A stretch of DNA of 64,000 nucleotides from Collinsella stercoris DSM 13279. Lineage in GTDB: Bacteria > Actinomycetota > Coriobacteriia > Coriobacteriales > Coriobacteriaceae. The notes below the pieces were generated by a model. It saw nothing but the letters and a program-made list of their open reading frames with translations. It did no database searches and was not told the DNA's origin. This document shows, one piece after another, positions 36,459 to 47,283 of the stretch. A program made the position numbers and the translations under genes. The stretch's first letter is position 1, and every line of letters begins with the position of its first letter. Where the stretch lies: positions 1,240,001 through 1,304,000 of the forward strand of contig NZ_CP085935.1 in the NCBI RefSeq assembly GCF_020735465.1, in the 5' to 3' direction.

Positions 36459-37358
36459 ATGGTCACCCTGTCCGACGCCCGCATCGACGAGCTCATCACC
36501 GAGGACGTACCTTATATCGACCTGACCAGCCATATCCTGGGCGTCGACGCCCAACCGGGAGAGATGGAGTACTTCACCCGCGAGGCCTGCGTGCTCGCCG
36601 GAGGCGAGGTGGCCTCCCGCATCGCCTCCAAGCTCGGGTGCACCGTCGCATGCATCCTGCCCGACGGCACGGAGCTCGAGGCGGGCCAGACCTTCATGAC
36701 GCTTCGCGGAACCGCCGCCCAGCTCCATCAGGCCTGGAAGGTCTGCCTCAACGTGTTCGACCACCTCTCCGCCGTGGCCACCAAGACCCGCATGATGGTC
36801 GATGCCGCGCATGCCGCCAACCCGTCCTGCGAGATCCTCACCACGCGCAAGAGCATGCCCGGCGTGAAGGACCTCCTCGTTGAGGCCACCATCGCCGGCG
36901 GCGCGTTCCCCCACCGCCTGGGCCTGTCCGAGACCGTCCTCGTGTTCGACCATCACCTCTCGTTCATGGGAGGAATCGACGCGTTCATAGAGCGACTGCC
37001 CCAGATCCGCTCTCGCTGCATCGAGAAGAAGCTGTTCGTCGAGGTGAACGCCGAGCAGGCTCTCGCCCTCGCATGGCACAACGCCGCCTGCACGCGCGCC
37101 TGCGCCGCCTCGCGCGGGGCTGTTGCCTGGGCCGGCGTCGACGGCGTCCAGCTCGACAAGGTTGCCATCGACGAGCTCGCCGAACTGGTGGACAACCTGC
37201 GCGCTCTCGATCCGCGCCTCACCATCATCGCCGCCGGCGGCGTCAATCCGGGCAACGCCGGGGAGTACGCGGCCACCGGCGTGAACGGACTCGCCACCAC
37301 CGCGCCCTTCACCGCCAAGCCCATCGACATGAGCGTCCGCATGCGACGCCTTGGGTAG
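36459..37358 (+). CDS. ModD-like phosphoribosyltransferase
   Basis: A 299-residue protein of the NadC/ModD family. The N-terminus ITEDVPYIDLTSHILG is typical of ModD, and the later blocks LTTRKSMPGVKDLLVEATIAGGAFPHRLGLSETVLVFDHH and IIAAGGVNPGNAGEYAATGVNGLATTAP match NadC-fold proteins. ModD is tied to molybdenum or quinolinate chemistry in other genomes, but no mod genes are here. GGAGG lies five bases before the ATG. It is six bases ahead of an APC permease, so the pair may share a substrate. Confidence 0.75.
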   Translation: MVTLSDARIDELITEDVPYIDLTSHILGVDAQPGEMEYFTREACVLAGGEVASRIASKLGCTVACILPDGTELEAGQTFMTLRGTAAQLHQAWKVCLNVFDHLSAVATKTRMMVDAAHAANPSCEILTTRKSMPGVKDLLVEATIAGGAFPHRLGLSETVLVFDHHLSFMGGIDAFIERLPQIRSRCIEKKLFVEVNAEQALALAWHNAACTRACAASRGAVAWAGVDGVQLDKVAIDELAELVDNLRALDPRLTIIAAGGVNPGNAGEYAATGVNGLATTAPFTAKPIDMSVRMRRLG

Positions 37359-37364
37359 GAAACC

Positions 37365-38840
37365 ATGACCCCCTCTTCTGAACCCGCCCCTTCCGCCGCC
37401 CGTAAGGGCATCGCCGCCGACGAAGGCTCCCCTGCTGGCACGGACGCCGCGGGCGTCGCCGAAGGCTCCTCCGCCAACGCGGGCATCGCCTTCAACGCCG
37501 ATGCGACCCCGGTGAAGCGCTACTCGCTGTTCACCGCCATCTGCCTGATCGTGGGTATCTGCATCGGATCGGGCATCTTCTTCAAGTCCGACAACATCCT
37601 CATCGCCACCGGCGGCAACGTCGCGCTCGGCGTCGCCATGATGCTGCTCGCCGCCACGACCATCATCTTCGGCGGCCTCACCCTGGCCCGCTTTGCCGCG
37701 CGTACCACCGGACATGGAGGCCTGATCGCCTACGCGGAGGAATTCCTGGGCCCGCACCGAGCCGCGTTCATCGGCTGGAACTTCACCTTCCTGTACATGC
37801 CCGTCGTCTGCTCGGTGCTCAGCTGGGTCGTGGGCGTGTACGCGTGCATGACCTTCAACCTGCCTGGGACGTTTGCCTGGCAGATGGGCATCGGCCTGGT
37901 GTTCCTGCTGGCCTGCACCGCGTGGAACATCCTGTGGCCCACCTTGAGCGGCTACTTCCAAAACCTCACCACGCTGGCCAAGGCCCTGCCGCTGGTGCTC
38001 GTGGGCGTCATCGGCCTCATGGTGAACGACCCGGTCGCCCGGCTGAGCTCCGACATCGCCGCCGCGCCGGCAGCCGGCACCGCATGGATCGCCGCGGCGG
38101 CGCCCGTCGCCTTCGCCTTCGACGGCTGGAGCTCCGCAGTGAGCATCGCGCCGGAACTTAAGGATGCACACCGCAACCTGCCCCGCGCGCTCATCGCCGC
38201 CCCCATCATCATTCTCGCGCTTTACCTGGGATACTTCGTGGGCATCTCGTGCTTCCTCGGGCCGCAGACCGTCATCGAGGCGGGCGATGCGAGCCTCTCG
38301 CTCATGTTCGTCAAGCTCTTCGGCGAGCAGGCCGGCGCGCTGCCCAACGTCATCGCGCTCATCGCCGTGCTCGGAGGTGCCAACGGCATGGTGCTCGCCA
38401 CCCTGCGCATGCCCCAGTCCCTGGCGCTCCACCACATGATGCCTTGCGAGCGCACCGTGAGCCGCATGAACGCGGCGCTGCGCTTCCCGGTGGCGAGCGC
38501 CATGATCGCATTGGCCACCACGTTGTTCTGGGTTGGCGTGCATACCGTGGTGAGCGCCCTGGGACTGCTTCCCAACGGTGACATCTCCGAGGTCGTGGTG
38601 GCAATGACCATGCTGATCCTGCCGCTGTATTACGCCGAGGCGCTCCGCGGGGCGCTGTGCGAGGACGCCCCCGCGCTCATACGCGTACGCCGCGCCATGG
38701 CACCCGCCATCGCGCTCGCGAGCTCACTCACCATCGGCCTGTCGAGCATCTCCGATCCAACGCGCTGGCCGTTCGTCATGGCCTTCACGGCGCTGCTCCT
38801 CGTGATGACCTTCGCGCTCACGCCCAAGCGGGACGCGTAG
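37365..38840 (+). CDS. APC-family amino-acid permease
   Basis: A 491-residue transporter with about twelve helices after a 48-residue Ala/Gly-rich cytoplasmic tail. The segment [25 protein letters not shown] matches the helix 1 motif of amino-acid permeases of the LAT/SteT type. It starts six bases after modD on the same strand and likely shares its transcript. Substrate unknown; exchange of neutral amino acids is the family default. Confidence 0.8.
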   Translation: MTPSSEPAPSAARKGIAADEGSPAGTDAAGVAEGSSANAGIAFNADATPVKRYSLFTAICLIVGICIGSGIFFKSDNILIATGGNVALGVAMMLLAATTIIFGGLTLARFAARTTGHGGLIAYAEEFLGPHRAAFIGWNFTFLYMPVVCSVLSWVVGVYACMTFNLPGTFAWQMGIGLVFLLACTAWNILWPTLSGYFQNLTTLAKALPLVLVGVIGLMVNDPVARLSSDIAAAPAAGTAWIAAAAPVAFAFDGWSSAVSIAPELKDAHRNLPRALIAAPIIILALYLGYFVGISCFLGPQTVIEAGDASLSLMFVKLFGEQAGALPNVIALIAVLGGANGMVLATLRMPQSLALHHMMPCERTVSRMNAALRFPVASAMIALATTLFWVGVHTVVSALGLLPNGDISEVVVAMTMLILPLYYAEALRGALCEDAPALIRVRRAMAPAIALASSLTIGLSSISDPTRWPFVMAFTALLLVMTFALTPKRDA

Positions 38841-38852
38841 ACGTCCGGGAGC

Positions 38853-38982
38853 GCACGCTCCTCTCGGGCCTCGGCAAACGCGGCCTTCATGGTGGGGTTG
38901 TTCCGCGTGAGCTTGCGGATGCTGGGCCCCTGGGCCTTGTCGTTCGCCAGACGCAGGTTGTTCTCGCTCGAGATCAGATTGT
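38853..38982 (-). pseudogene. Duplicated tail fragment of the DUF2130 gene
   Basis: About 130 bases here match the C-terminal part of the DUF2130 gene at 39549-39658: both read [18 protein letters not shown] then SIRKLT, and nearly 50 bases at the 3' end are identical. There is no start or complete frame. The fragment ends five bases from the ygbA stop codon, so ygbA lies between the intact DUF2130 gene and a copy of its tail. Confidence 0.8.
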
Positions 38983-38987
38983 TTCTT

Positions 38988-39443
38988 CTATCGCGATGAG
39001 CGGATGCGCCGTCGCTCGCGCTGCGACTCAATCATATGGCATATCGCCATCACGGGATGATGGAAGAGCATGCGCGGACCCGCGTACCGCATCACCGTGC
39101 GGATGCGCTCGAGCATCTCGGGTCGGTAGCAGTGCACCGTGCAATTCGAGCAGAACGTCTTTTCCTCCATGAACGGGCAGTGCTCGCTGCGCGCGTGGGC
39201 ATACGCCTCGAGCTCGGCGCATTCGGGACAGAGGTCCCGCCGCTCCCCGAAATCCTGCTCCCGAAGGGCCGCCCCCTCCCGCATCTGCTGCATCTCGCCG
39301 CCCCGCTCTCGCAGCGGCGCCGAACGATGCGCGGAATGATTGCCCTTGCAATACAAGGCGATCATCTGGCTTACGATTTCCTGCTCGCGCTCGCGCTTGC
39401 GCTTCAGCGCATCGGCCGTCAGGCGCGCCTCGCTCTTCACCAT
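38988..39443 (-). CDS. ygbA: YgbA-family protein (nitrous oxide-stimulated promoter family)
   Basis: A 151-residue protein with the family pattern [68 protein letters not shown]. The CxxC pairs could bind zinc or iron. In enteric bacteria YgbA helps adaptation to nitric oxide stress. It starts six bases after the DUF2130 stop. The residues ahead of the conserved part are family-variable. Confidence 0.85.
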   Translation of the reverse strand: MVKSEARLTADALKRKREREQEIVSQMIALYCKGNHSAHRSAPLRERGGEMQQMREGAALREQDFGERRDLCPECAELEAYAHARSEHCPFMEEKTFCSNCTVHCYRPEMLERIRTVMRYAGPRMLFHHPVMAICHMIESQRERRRIRSSR

Positions 39444-39449
39444 CGTCCG

Positions 39450-41132
39450 CTACACCTCGTAACTATCCGTAAAATCGGGATCGACGCCCGGCGCCTCCTC
39501 GACGGCGACGCCCTCGCGGGCAGCGCGCTCCGCCCCCTCGCGGGCCTCGTCGAACTTCGCCTTCATGGTTTTGTTACCCCAGGTAAGCTTGCGGATGCTG
39601 AGCCCCTGGGCTTTGTCGTTCGCCAGACGCAGGTTGTTCTCGCTCGAGATCAGATTGTCCTTGACCTTCTGCAGGTGCTTGATGGTGGCGTCGATCTCGT
39701 CGATAGCCGTCTGGAACTTGCGGCTTGCCAGGTCGTAGTTGCGGTTGAAGCCCTCCTGGAATCCCAGCAGCTTTTCCTCAAACTCCGTGACATCGATGTT
39801 CTGTTGGCGCACGAGCTCGAGCTCCTGCTTGTAGGCAAGCGCGTTCATGGCGGCGTTGCGCAGCAGCGTGATCATGGGAATGAAGAACTGTGGGCGGATC
39901 ACGTACATCTTCTCGTAGCGATAGCTCACGTCCACGATGCCCGCGTTGTACAGCTCGCTCTCCGGCTCGAGCAGAGTGACCAGCACCGCGTACTCGCAGC
40001 CCTTCTTCTTGCGGTCCGAATCGAGCTTCTTGAAGAAGTCCTCGTTCTTGTGCTTGGTGGCCGTGGTGTCGTTCTCGTTCTTCATCTCGAACATGATCGA
40101 GACGATCTCGTTACCGGCCTCATCGCACTCGCGGAAGATGAAGTCACCCTTGGTGCCGTCGGAGGCGTCGTTGTCCTTCTCGAAGTAGGCATGCGGGAAC
40201 GCCGTGGCACGCAGCTGGTTGAACTGGGTCTCGCAGTGCTGCTCGAGGGTCTCGCCCACCATCTTGGTTGACAGGCGCGCCTTCATGTCGCGCAGACGCT
40301 CGATCTCCTCGTCCTTGTAGCGGATGAGCTCCTGCGCGCTCTTGCGGGCCTGCTCGATCTCGAGCGCGTGGGCGGTCTCGATCTGCTGCTTCTCGGCGGC
40401 GCGGACCTCCTGCTCATGGGAGAGCTCGAAGCGGGCGGCGTCCAGGTCACGGGCGAGCTTGGCGCGCTCCTCCTCAAATGTTGTACGCGCCTCGGTCACC
40501 GCCCGCGTCACCGCAAGGTCGCGCTGGGTGGCACCAGCGTCCAACTGGGCCTTGAGCGAGGCGATCTGCGCATCGCGCGCGGCCAGCTGTTCGCGGAGCT
40601 CATCCTTTTGATCGGCAGCGTCCTGCTGGGCGACCATGCGCTCGCGCTGGGCGGCGACCTTCACCGCAGACTCGCGCTCCTCAACGGCGGACTCGAGCTT
40701 GGCGGAGAGCTCGGCGATGCGGGCATCCGCCTCGGCGCGAACGCGCATGAGCTCGGCCGTACGCTCGCTCTGCTCCTTTGCGAGCTGAGCGGCCCCGGCA
40801 GACTGGGCCTGCTGCAGAGCCGCGGCGCCGGCGGCACGGGCCTCCTGCAACTCTGACGCACTGCGAGCCTTGACCTCCTGCAGCTCGGCTGAGCTGCGGG
40901 CGAGTGCCTCCTGGAGCTGCGCCTTTTGGGCGGTCACCACGCGGTCGAGTTCGGCCTTGGCCTGAGAACGGGCAAGTTCGAGGGCTTGCTCGTGCTCGCG
41001 GCGCAGCGAGGCGGCGCGCTCCTCCACCTCATGGGCGAACTGATCGTCACGCACCTGGCGAACGATACCCTCGTAATCGCTCTCATCGAGATTGATGACC
41101 GTCCCGCACTTGGGGCACGTGATCTGGTTCAT
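39450..41132 (-). CDS. DUF2130 coiled-coil protein with nuclease-like C-terminal domain
   Basis: A 560-residue protein. The N-terminus MNQITCPKCGTVINLDESDYEGIVRQVRD carries a CxxC zinc-type motif, residues about 35-310 are a long coiled coil rich in Glu, Ala and Arg, and the C-terminal part has the DUF2130 core. GDFIFRECDEAGNEIVSIMFEMKNEN shows an Asp followed by ExK, like a PD-(D/E)XK nuclease fold. Start at 41132 because GAGGAG precedes it; the longer ORF start lacks support. Function is unknown; nuclease action is inferred. Its tail is partly duplicated after ygbA. Confidence 0.8.
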   Translation of the reverse strand: MNQITCPKCGTVINLDESDYEGIVRQVRDDQFAHEVEERAASLRREHEQALELARSQAKAELDRVVTAQKAQLQEALARSSAELQEVKARSASELQEARAAGAAALQQAQSAGAAQLAKEQSERTAELMRVRAEADARIAELSAKLESAVEERESAVKVAAQRERMVAQQDAADQKDELREQLAARDAQIASLKAQLDAGATQRDLAVTRAVTEARTTFEEERAKLARDLDAARFELSHEQEVRAAEKQQIETAHALEIEQARKSAQELIRYKDEEIERLRDMKARLSTKMVGETLEQHCETQFNQLRATAFPHAYFEKDNDASDGTKGDFIFRECDEAGNEIVSIMFEMKNENDTTATKHKNEDFFKKLDSDRKKKGCEYAVLVTLLEPESELYNAGIVDVSYRYEKMYVIRPQFFIPMITLLRNAAMNALAYKQELELVRQQNIDVTEFEEKLLGFQEGFNRNYDLASRKFQTAIDEIDATIKHLQKVKDNLISSENNLRLANDKAQGLSIRKLTWGNKTMKAKFDEAREGAERAAREGVAVEEAPGVDPDFTDSYEV

Positions 41133-41307
41133 ATGCGCTCCTCGCTCCGCCACAACGCCCGGGCGCGCCCTACGCACGCCGCTGCATATTCCTTACCGTC
41201 AGACTATACCCGCCCGTGCGGACAAAAGGCCGCGCAGGTCGTTCGAGACCGGGAGAACGGGTTGCGATACCTGCGACGACCCAGGACGTCGAACGCGACT
41301 TCCGCAG

Positions 41308-41832
41308 CTACAGTCGCCTTTCGAGTATGACCATGTCCTTCAGCTGAACTCCAGCCTCAACAATGGGGTGATCGTAATTCTCGATGAAGAAGTTCGGCAG
41401 CACATGCGAACGCGTGAAGCCACACGCCTCGTAAAAGGGAACGGTCAGAGGACTGTCGCCCGTACCGACCCGCAATATGTCGTACTCGCGGGTCGCATGT
41501 CGAGCGGCGAATTCCAGGAGAGCCCGGCCAATACCGCTGCGTTGATGTGTCGGATCGACGGCAAGGCTCTTCACCTCGGCGATGTGAAGTCCCCGCTCAT
41601 CGATGCCTTCGTCAGTCACGATCATGCACCCGAGCGCTCGATCAGGCACGAGCGCGGAGCCTGCCTTGGTGCGGGTCTCATCCTCCGCATACGCCGCGAA
41701 CATCTCGCCTCGGTGGAGGTAGCGCTCGACCATGTCCCACTGCTCGTCGGCGAGCAGCAGCAAGTCGCGATATCGTTCGCGGTCGCGGTGGACCGGCCCG
41801 ATGCGCATTGCCAGCGTCACGCACTCCTCCAA
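41308..41832 (-). CDS. GNAT acetyltransferase
   Basis: A 174-residue acetyl-CoA transferase. The motif A region reads VKSLAVDPTHQRSGIGRALLEFAARHA, with the Q-x-x-G-x-G/A pyrophosphate loop, followed by VPFYEACGF typical of the family. Substrate unknown. It begins the accessory region and is 28 bases away from the HIRAN protein gene. Confidence 0.8.
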   Translation of the reverse strand: MEECVTLAMRIGPVHRDRERYRDLLLLADEQWDMVERYLHRGEMFAAYAEDETRTKAGSALVPDRALGCMIVTDEGIDERGLHIAEVKSLAVDPTHQRSGIGRALLEFAARHATREYDILRVGTGDSPLTVPFYEACGFTRSHVLPNFFIENYDHPIVEAGVQLKDMVILERRL

Positions 41833-41860
41833 AGGGCTCGAATGGACTCATGCCGCCATT

Positions 41861-42187
41861 CTATCGTGCGTCGCGCACGAACACGGCGGCGCGGATCTGA
41901 TGCCAGGGGCTGCGCTCAGGAGCGACCTGGAGCACGCGGCACTCGAAGGCAGCGCCGTGCCCATAGAAGAACAGGGTCGAAAGCGGACCGACCGAGTCAG
42001 CGGGAATATAGCCGAGCATAGTGCCATGGAATTTGACCGCAATGGCCTCCGCGTCGTAGGGATTGTCTCGCTCGGGCACGAGCTCCAGGGTGTCGCCGGC
42101 CTTGAGCTCGCCCAGGGCCAGCGCGCCATCGTGGTGCTGGAACCCGGCGATATGGAACGAGAACAGATTGCGGGACGGCTCGTACAT
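41861..42187 (-). CDS. HIRAN-domain protein
   Basis: A 108-residue protein made up of one HIRAN domain: FHIAGFQHHDG, LELVPERDNPYDAEAIAVKFHG and LGYIPADSV are family landmarks. HIRAN domains bind free 3' single-stranded DNA ends and occur in repair helicases such as HLTF. As a single domain it may serve as a DNA-damage sensor or partner; this is an inference. The start codon is ATG at 42187. Confidence 0.8.
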   Translation of the reverse strand: MYEPSRNLFSFHIAGFQHHDGALALGELKAGDTLELVPERDNPYDAEAIAVKFHGTMLGYIPADSVGPLSTLFFYGHGAAFECRVLQVAPERSPWHQIRAAVFVRDAR

Positions 42188-42333
42188 GATGGACCCCTTT
42201 CAAGCCCCATGCCGCGCCCTGCGAGCGCGGCCGTTTTCATGGCTTAAAGGTACGACCCCGTGCGGACAAAACGCGCGCGGGGCCGGGCAAGTCGTCTCAA
42301 AGCAGATGTGTGGGCTGATATGGAGTTCGGCCG

Positions 42334-42549
42334 CTATCCATTGACCGCATCCGTACGCCCTTCATCGCCTCCGCCCATGTACTCCTTGTGCAGGGCCTCA
42401 AGATCGGCGATGGCATCGTTCGCGAGCTCCTCGGATGACACGTTGCGGTCGAGTTCTGCCTCGATGAACTGGAAACCGCCGTTCGCATACTCCTCGAATA
42501 TCCCGAGTGCGGCGGAGTAATCCCTCAAGACCTCGACATCGCCCTGCAT
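42334..42549 (-). CDS. Small acidic hypothetical protein
   Basis: A 71-residue acidic ORF beginning MQGDVEVLRDYSAALGIFEEY. It has no recognised domain; helical content seems high. A GGGGTG ribosome site is weak. It lies between the HIRAN gene and the GmrSD-like gene and may be real only because the flanks are real genes. Confidence 0.35.
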   Translation of the reverse strand: MQGDVEVLRDYSAALGIFEEYANGGFQFIEAELDRNVSSEELANDAIADLEALHKEYMGGGDEGRTDAVNG

Positions 42550-42680
42550 GCACCCCGAGCACTATCACGCGCCAGTCAGTGAAGACATTCCACACCCCTG
42601 AGGAAGCCGTCCACGCTCATCGCTTGATCTGACTCCCGATAGCATGATCTAATGAAGTGGGCACGGACCTGGGAGGCAAC

Positions 42681-44538
42681 ATGTCAAATTACAGAATTGA
42701 GACGATTAACTTTGTCGATCTTGAGAACCAAATGACCATCCCAACGTACCAGCGGCCGATCGTATGGTCAAAATCTCAAAAACTTGCCTTCATCGACAAC
42801 ATCAGCAGGGGATTTCCCTTCGGGTCCCTACTTTTATACAAGTACGATAACGCTGAACAATACTCCCTTATCGACGGTCAGCAGCGTTTTACCACCCTTC
42901 GAGAGTATCAGCGCAATCCTCAGGAGTACTTCCCCATCGAAGCAAACGCCTCATGCCACATCGAATCACTCATGTCGCTCACTGGCGCCAACCAGCAACC
43001 AGAAGACGCACAGGCCAAATTGAAGAGCCAATTTGTTGCTGCCATAAAGGAGATGCTGCGTCTGCACGCCACCACACGCAACCTCTCCAGCTCCTATCTG
43101 GCAAAAAAGATAAAGGAAATCTATCCGGCGTCAAATTCCGCCAGTGACCTGGATATTGTCGACATCCAAGGAAACCTCATCAAAGCCCTCGATGAGTACG
43201 TCAATCTCTCTACGCTTCAGATTCCCTGCGTTTTCTTCACAGGTGACAAATCAGAACTTCCCGAGGTCTTCGCGAATGTGAACCTGGGCGGCAAGAAACT
43301 CACGAAATATCAGGTCTTCGCCGCCCAATGGAATCGCTATAAAATCCAGCTCTCCCAGGAGAAATATTCCAACGAAATCCTTGAGCGCACCATCTCCCGC
43401 TATGAATCCCTCACAGATGCACGCGAGGGGCTCGAAATAGAGGACTTCAGCTCCGAAGAAATGAGGCGCGAGCGAGTCGTCACTCTTCCGGAGTTCTGCC
43501 GCGCCCTCGGGGAGCTAGTCATAGAGCAGTGCAGTGCCTGCTGGCCAGCGAAAACCATCGAGCAAGACGACACTGTCGACACGATCGGCTACAACACGCT
43601 CGCCATAGCCTTTGGAATTCGTCCCCAAGAAATCGCGGGAAGAAAGGGGGACAACCGGGTCTGCCTGACATCTTCGCGAATGCCGGATTCGAAAACGCAC
43701 CCGCAGCCATTGAGCGACTCATCGAACGCACACTCTCGGAATATGGCGAGATTAACGGTCGTTTTGCAAGATACCTACGTAAACCTGGTCCAAAGAAGCA
43801 TATGAGACTTCAAAGTCGAGTGGACAGCTACAGTTCCTCTCCTTCTTCGCGGCACTGTGGTTCATACGCTATGGCGCGATCCGTTCAACCGACTTCGAGC
43901 CCAAGCCCGGCTACAAGAAAATGGGCTATGCTGAAACGACGCGAAACCTCTTTAGGTGTTTCGTCCTAGATATGCTCACCAATCAGTGGAAAGGATCCGG
44001 CGATTCCCGCCTCGGCAATTACATCGATGGCACATTGACCTATGCGAACAGCTCTGCGTTCTCCAAGGCAAAACTGGAATCGGCAGCTCAATCGTATCTG
44101 GAGTCCATCGATAATAGCGAGTCGATCAACGTCGACCCCATCGCCAAAACCCTGCTAACCGTTTTGGCAAACAACAATGCACATGCCTACTGCGAAAGCT
44201 TATATGATATCGAACATCTGATATCACGTGAAACCCTCCGAAGCAAAAAGAGCGGTCAATACGCCTACAAAGCGTACAAGCTTCCCGGCGGCAATCTTGG
44301 AAACATCGCCTTTCTATCCTCCTCTGAGAATAGATCGAAAGGTTCGACAACGTTGCCCGCCTCAGGCGGCGAGCTTTTCGCCTTCAATGGAGAAAGAGAA
44401 TACATCTTTGACGGAAAATGCCTCCTTGACGCCGACATCGATTTAAAAACCGGCAAACCCGAAACAGCAAGGAAGTTCCTACACGAACGCGCACAAATCA
44501 TGCTCGAGGCTCTCGTCAAGATGCTGACCCAAGATTAG
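42681..44538 (+). pseudogene. GmrSD-like type IV restriction gene, two frameshifts
   Basis: Residues from MSNYRIETINFVDLENQM are a DUF262 nuclease domain: TIPTYQRPIVWSKSQKLAFIDNISRGFPFGSLLLYK and SLIDGQQRFTTL are hallmarks. The frame breaks near 43646-43650 (a G5 tract) and again near 43790-43800, after which a third frame supplies the rest and the DUF1524 end (DIEHLISRETL, near position 44220). Each break is repaired by adding one base. Such proteins act on modified, often glucosylated, DNA. The two breaks could be true decay, phase variation or assembly error. Start ATG at 42681 has GGGAGG upstream. Confidence 0.8.
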
Positions 44539-44584
44539 TTAATCAGCTGGCTCCAATAGATAGAAGTGCATTGGAGCCAGCTCG

Positions 44585-47270
44585 TTACTCAGAGCCCTCC
44601 GCACCGTCGAGACTCGATGCGATTACCTGGCCTATCAAATGCGGGATCCCCACCACGAGCGCGTTTCCCATGCAGAACGCACGGTTGATGTCGGTCATGC
44701 CCGTGTCCGTCCAGCCCTTGGGAAAGCCCTGCAACTGATCCAACTCGTCGGGCACCAGACGGCGGAAGCGCCCATCCGGCGCGGCCACGATGTGCTTGCT
44801 TCGAGAAGCGGCACCCCCCCTCACTTGTGAGGATCGTTCGCGCCGGCGCGTCCACGAGATCGGGGAACGCCATGGCCCCCTCGGCATACCGGTACTCGTG
44901 CCCCGTTTTCTTGTTCACGCGGGGCTCGCTTTTGCCGCCCTTGAAATAGCGCCATTTGGCGAGCTTCTCCTCATCGACGTAGAACTCATCCGGAACCTCG
45001 CCGCTCGCGACGAGAACGTCGCCCAACACGGCGCGCGGGCCGTCATACGTCGCCTCGACCTTGGCCGTCACCACCTTGCACCCCTGCATCGCGCCCGCGT
45101 TTTGGAATGGCGAGGTCTTGCGGTCGACGCCGAAACGCTCCGTGTTCTCATAGGGATCCGCGAAGACGGAGAACGCCTCGCTGCCGCCAACCGCGCGCAC
45201 AGGCAGAGCCGTCGCCATGACGCCAGACGTCAAGCGCCCCTCGAGGTCCCAGGGCTCGTCCGTTCTCTCTGCATAGATGTATACGCGGCGCCGCTTCTGC
45301 GGGAATCCATAGTCCGCCGCGTTCACGACGCGCCACTCGACCGCGTACCCCAGCGACGCGAAGCACGAAAGGATGATCGCGAAGTCCCTCCCGCGCTGCG
45401 AGGCAGGGCTCTTGAGCAGGCGGTCGACGTTTTCCAGAAGCACGTAGCGGGGCGTGTTCTTCAGACGCAAGAAGCGGTAGATCTCCCACCAGAGCACGCC
45501 CTTCTTGCCCTCGATGCCGCTGGCTTGCGACAGGGGTTTTGCCACGGAGTAGTCCTGGCAGGGAAATCCCCCCACGACCATGTCCACGTCCGGGATGTCG
45601 ATCTTGCCCGCCTCATACGCGTCCAGCACCACATGGATGTCCTCGTTGACCACGGAACCGTAGCCGAAGCGCTCCTCGTAGCAACGCGCCGCGAACTGAC
45701 GCGTCGGCGCGCCCTGCGGCTCCCACTGGTTTGCCCAGACGGTCACGAACGGGCCGGCAGCGGGCATGGAGAACTCGGGGCGATCCTCGTTGCTATAGCC
45801 CTCAAGGCCCAAGCGAAAGCCCCCGACGCCCGCGAATAGCTCTGCAACCCGAATCACGCTTCCACTCATCCTGCCCTGTTCCAGCCTTTCCTCCAGCGCC
45901 TCGTTGGTCGGGGCGCGCAAATCCCGCTTTACTCTATCGATCTCCGCGCCGATATAGCTCGCATTGAGCCAAAAGCATTTCTTTGTCTCGAACGATCCAT
46001 AAGGCGTCGGTAGCACATCCGCCTTGTTCCTGCCGTGCGGGCGCACGTGGCAGCAGCGATTCTCGGTCGATCGCACGGAGCGCTCAGCGTGGCCCTCCCT
46101 CACCCGACGCCGCATCTCCTCATAACAACGCCTGGCCTCGAGCAGGTCGGCGTCGGGCATCTGCCAGAACATGACCTCGGCAAGCCTGAAGACGCCCTTC
46201 TCGCGCTCGTCCTCGCGATACACGACAAAGAGGTACTTTTGAGCCAGATAGCTCCGAAAGTCGCTCGAGTCGAACTCGCACGCCACCAGATTGCAGTAAT
46301 CAAACGTCGGGAACGATATGGATTCCTTGAGCACGCCGTTGCGCTTGATGCGCATCGTCTTGGCCTTCACGCCCGCCTTCTCAAACTCTGCGATGCGCGA
46401 GTCTTCGTCCACGCCCAGAATGTGCTTCGTGATGAGCGCGCAGAGATTCTTGGGCTTGCGCGAACCCTCCCACGAATAACCGCACACCTGTGCAAGCTCG
46501 TCTTCCGTGAGGCCGATGTACGGTTCGAAACGCCTGCGCACCAATGACAGCAGGTCGAGCCCGCGGTCCTTGCCATCCCTGCGAATCGCCTGCACCTCGA
46601 TCATCCCGTTGAGCGCCGTCGTCATATATGAGGGCTTGATCGCCCATGCGCGAGGTTTTGCGGGCACGCTCGAGTACGGTTGCTCGGTGCGCTTCGATGC
46701 ATTGGCCGCTTTTGTCGCCGCCTCGAGATACAGCGTGTCAGATCCCGACAGTTCGTGGGCCTTTCCCCGGCGGATCTTGCTGACGACGGTGTCCCAGTCC
46801 TTTTTGAACGTGGGCACGTCCTCTTCGGGGATGCCCCACAACTCGACCAGCCTCACGAGGTAATCCACAGGGTTCAGCTCTTTGTCGTACTGGTAGGCGA
46901 TCAGCAGGATCCTCTGCAGCTTCTTTTGCAGCGAGCTGGTCTCCCATGTCTCGTCAACGACACTCATGTAGTTGATCATGCTGATGACCAGGCGCTCTTT
47001 TGCCGAAAGGCTGCCATCTTTTAGCTGCTTGAGGGGCGTGGTCTTGAGCTCCGTACTAACCTCGGCGAAATCGGCATTCGGGTCGCTGTTGATCTCGTAG
47101 TGGAAGAAATACTGCTCGACGGCGTTGCCAAATGACCCGCGCCGCCGATGCGGGTCGTCGACGTGCTCCAGGCCCGGACACTCCTCCCTCAGCGTATGGC
47201 CCTCAAGCTGCTTTGCGTACGCGAGGATCGACTCGATGGAGGAGTTGTCGTATTCGAGAATCGCGCCCAT
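44585..47270 (-). CDS. Sau3AI-type endonuclease fused to C5-cytosine methyltransferase, frame broken at a G tract
   Basis: The N-terminus is a MutH/Sau3AI nuclease: GSFGNAVEQYFFHYEINSDP and DFAEVSTELKTTP, with the catalytic Asp67 and Glu74-Lys76. From residue about 472 it is a C5 methyltransferase: ELFAGVGGF (motif I), PCQDYS (motif IV, about 570), LLENV (VI) and QKRRRVYI (VIII). Near residue 818 a G7 tract (C7 at 44814-44820 on the plus strand) shifts the frame: with six G, the protein would continue SRSKHIV, then QLQGFPKGW and GNALVVGI (motif X) to 44585. As written, the ORF instead ends at 44589 in a wrong frame. Sau3AI cuts GATC, so the target is probably GATC. Start ATG at 47270 has AAGGTGG six bases upstream. 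Confidence 0.85.
44814..44820 (-). repeat. G7 tract (C7 on plus strand) deciding the methyltransferase frame
   Basis: Seven consecutive G on the coding strand lie at the conserved TSEGG box. Six would keep the methyltransferase end in frame. A tract like this is a usual site for slipped-strand change or for assembly error. Confidence 0.7.
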
Positions 47271-47283
47271 GACCGCCACCTTT

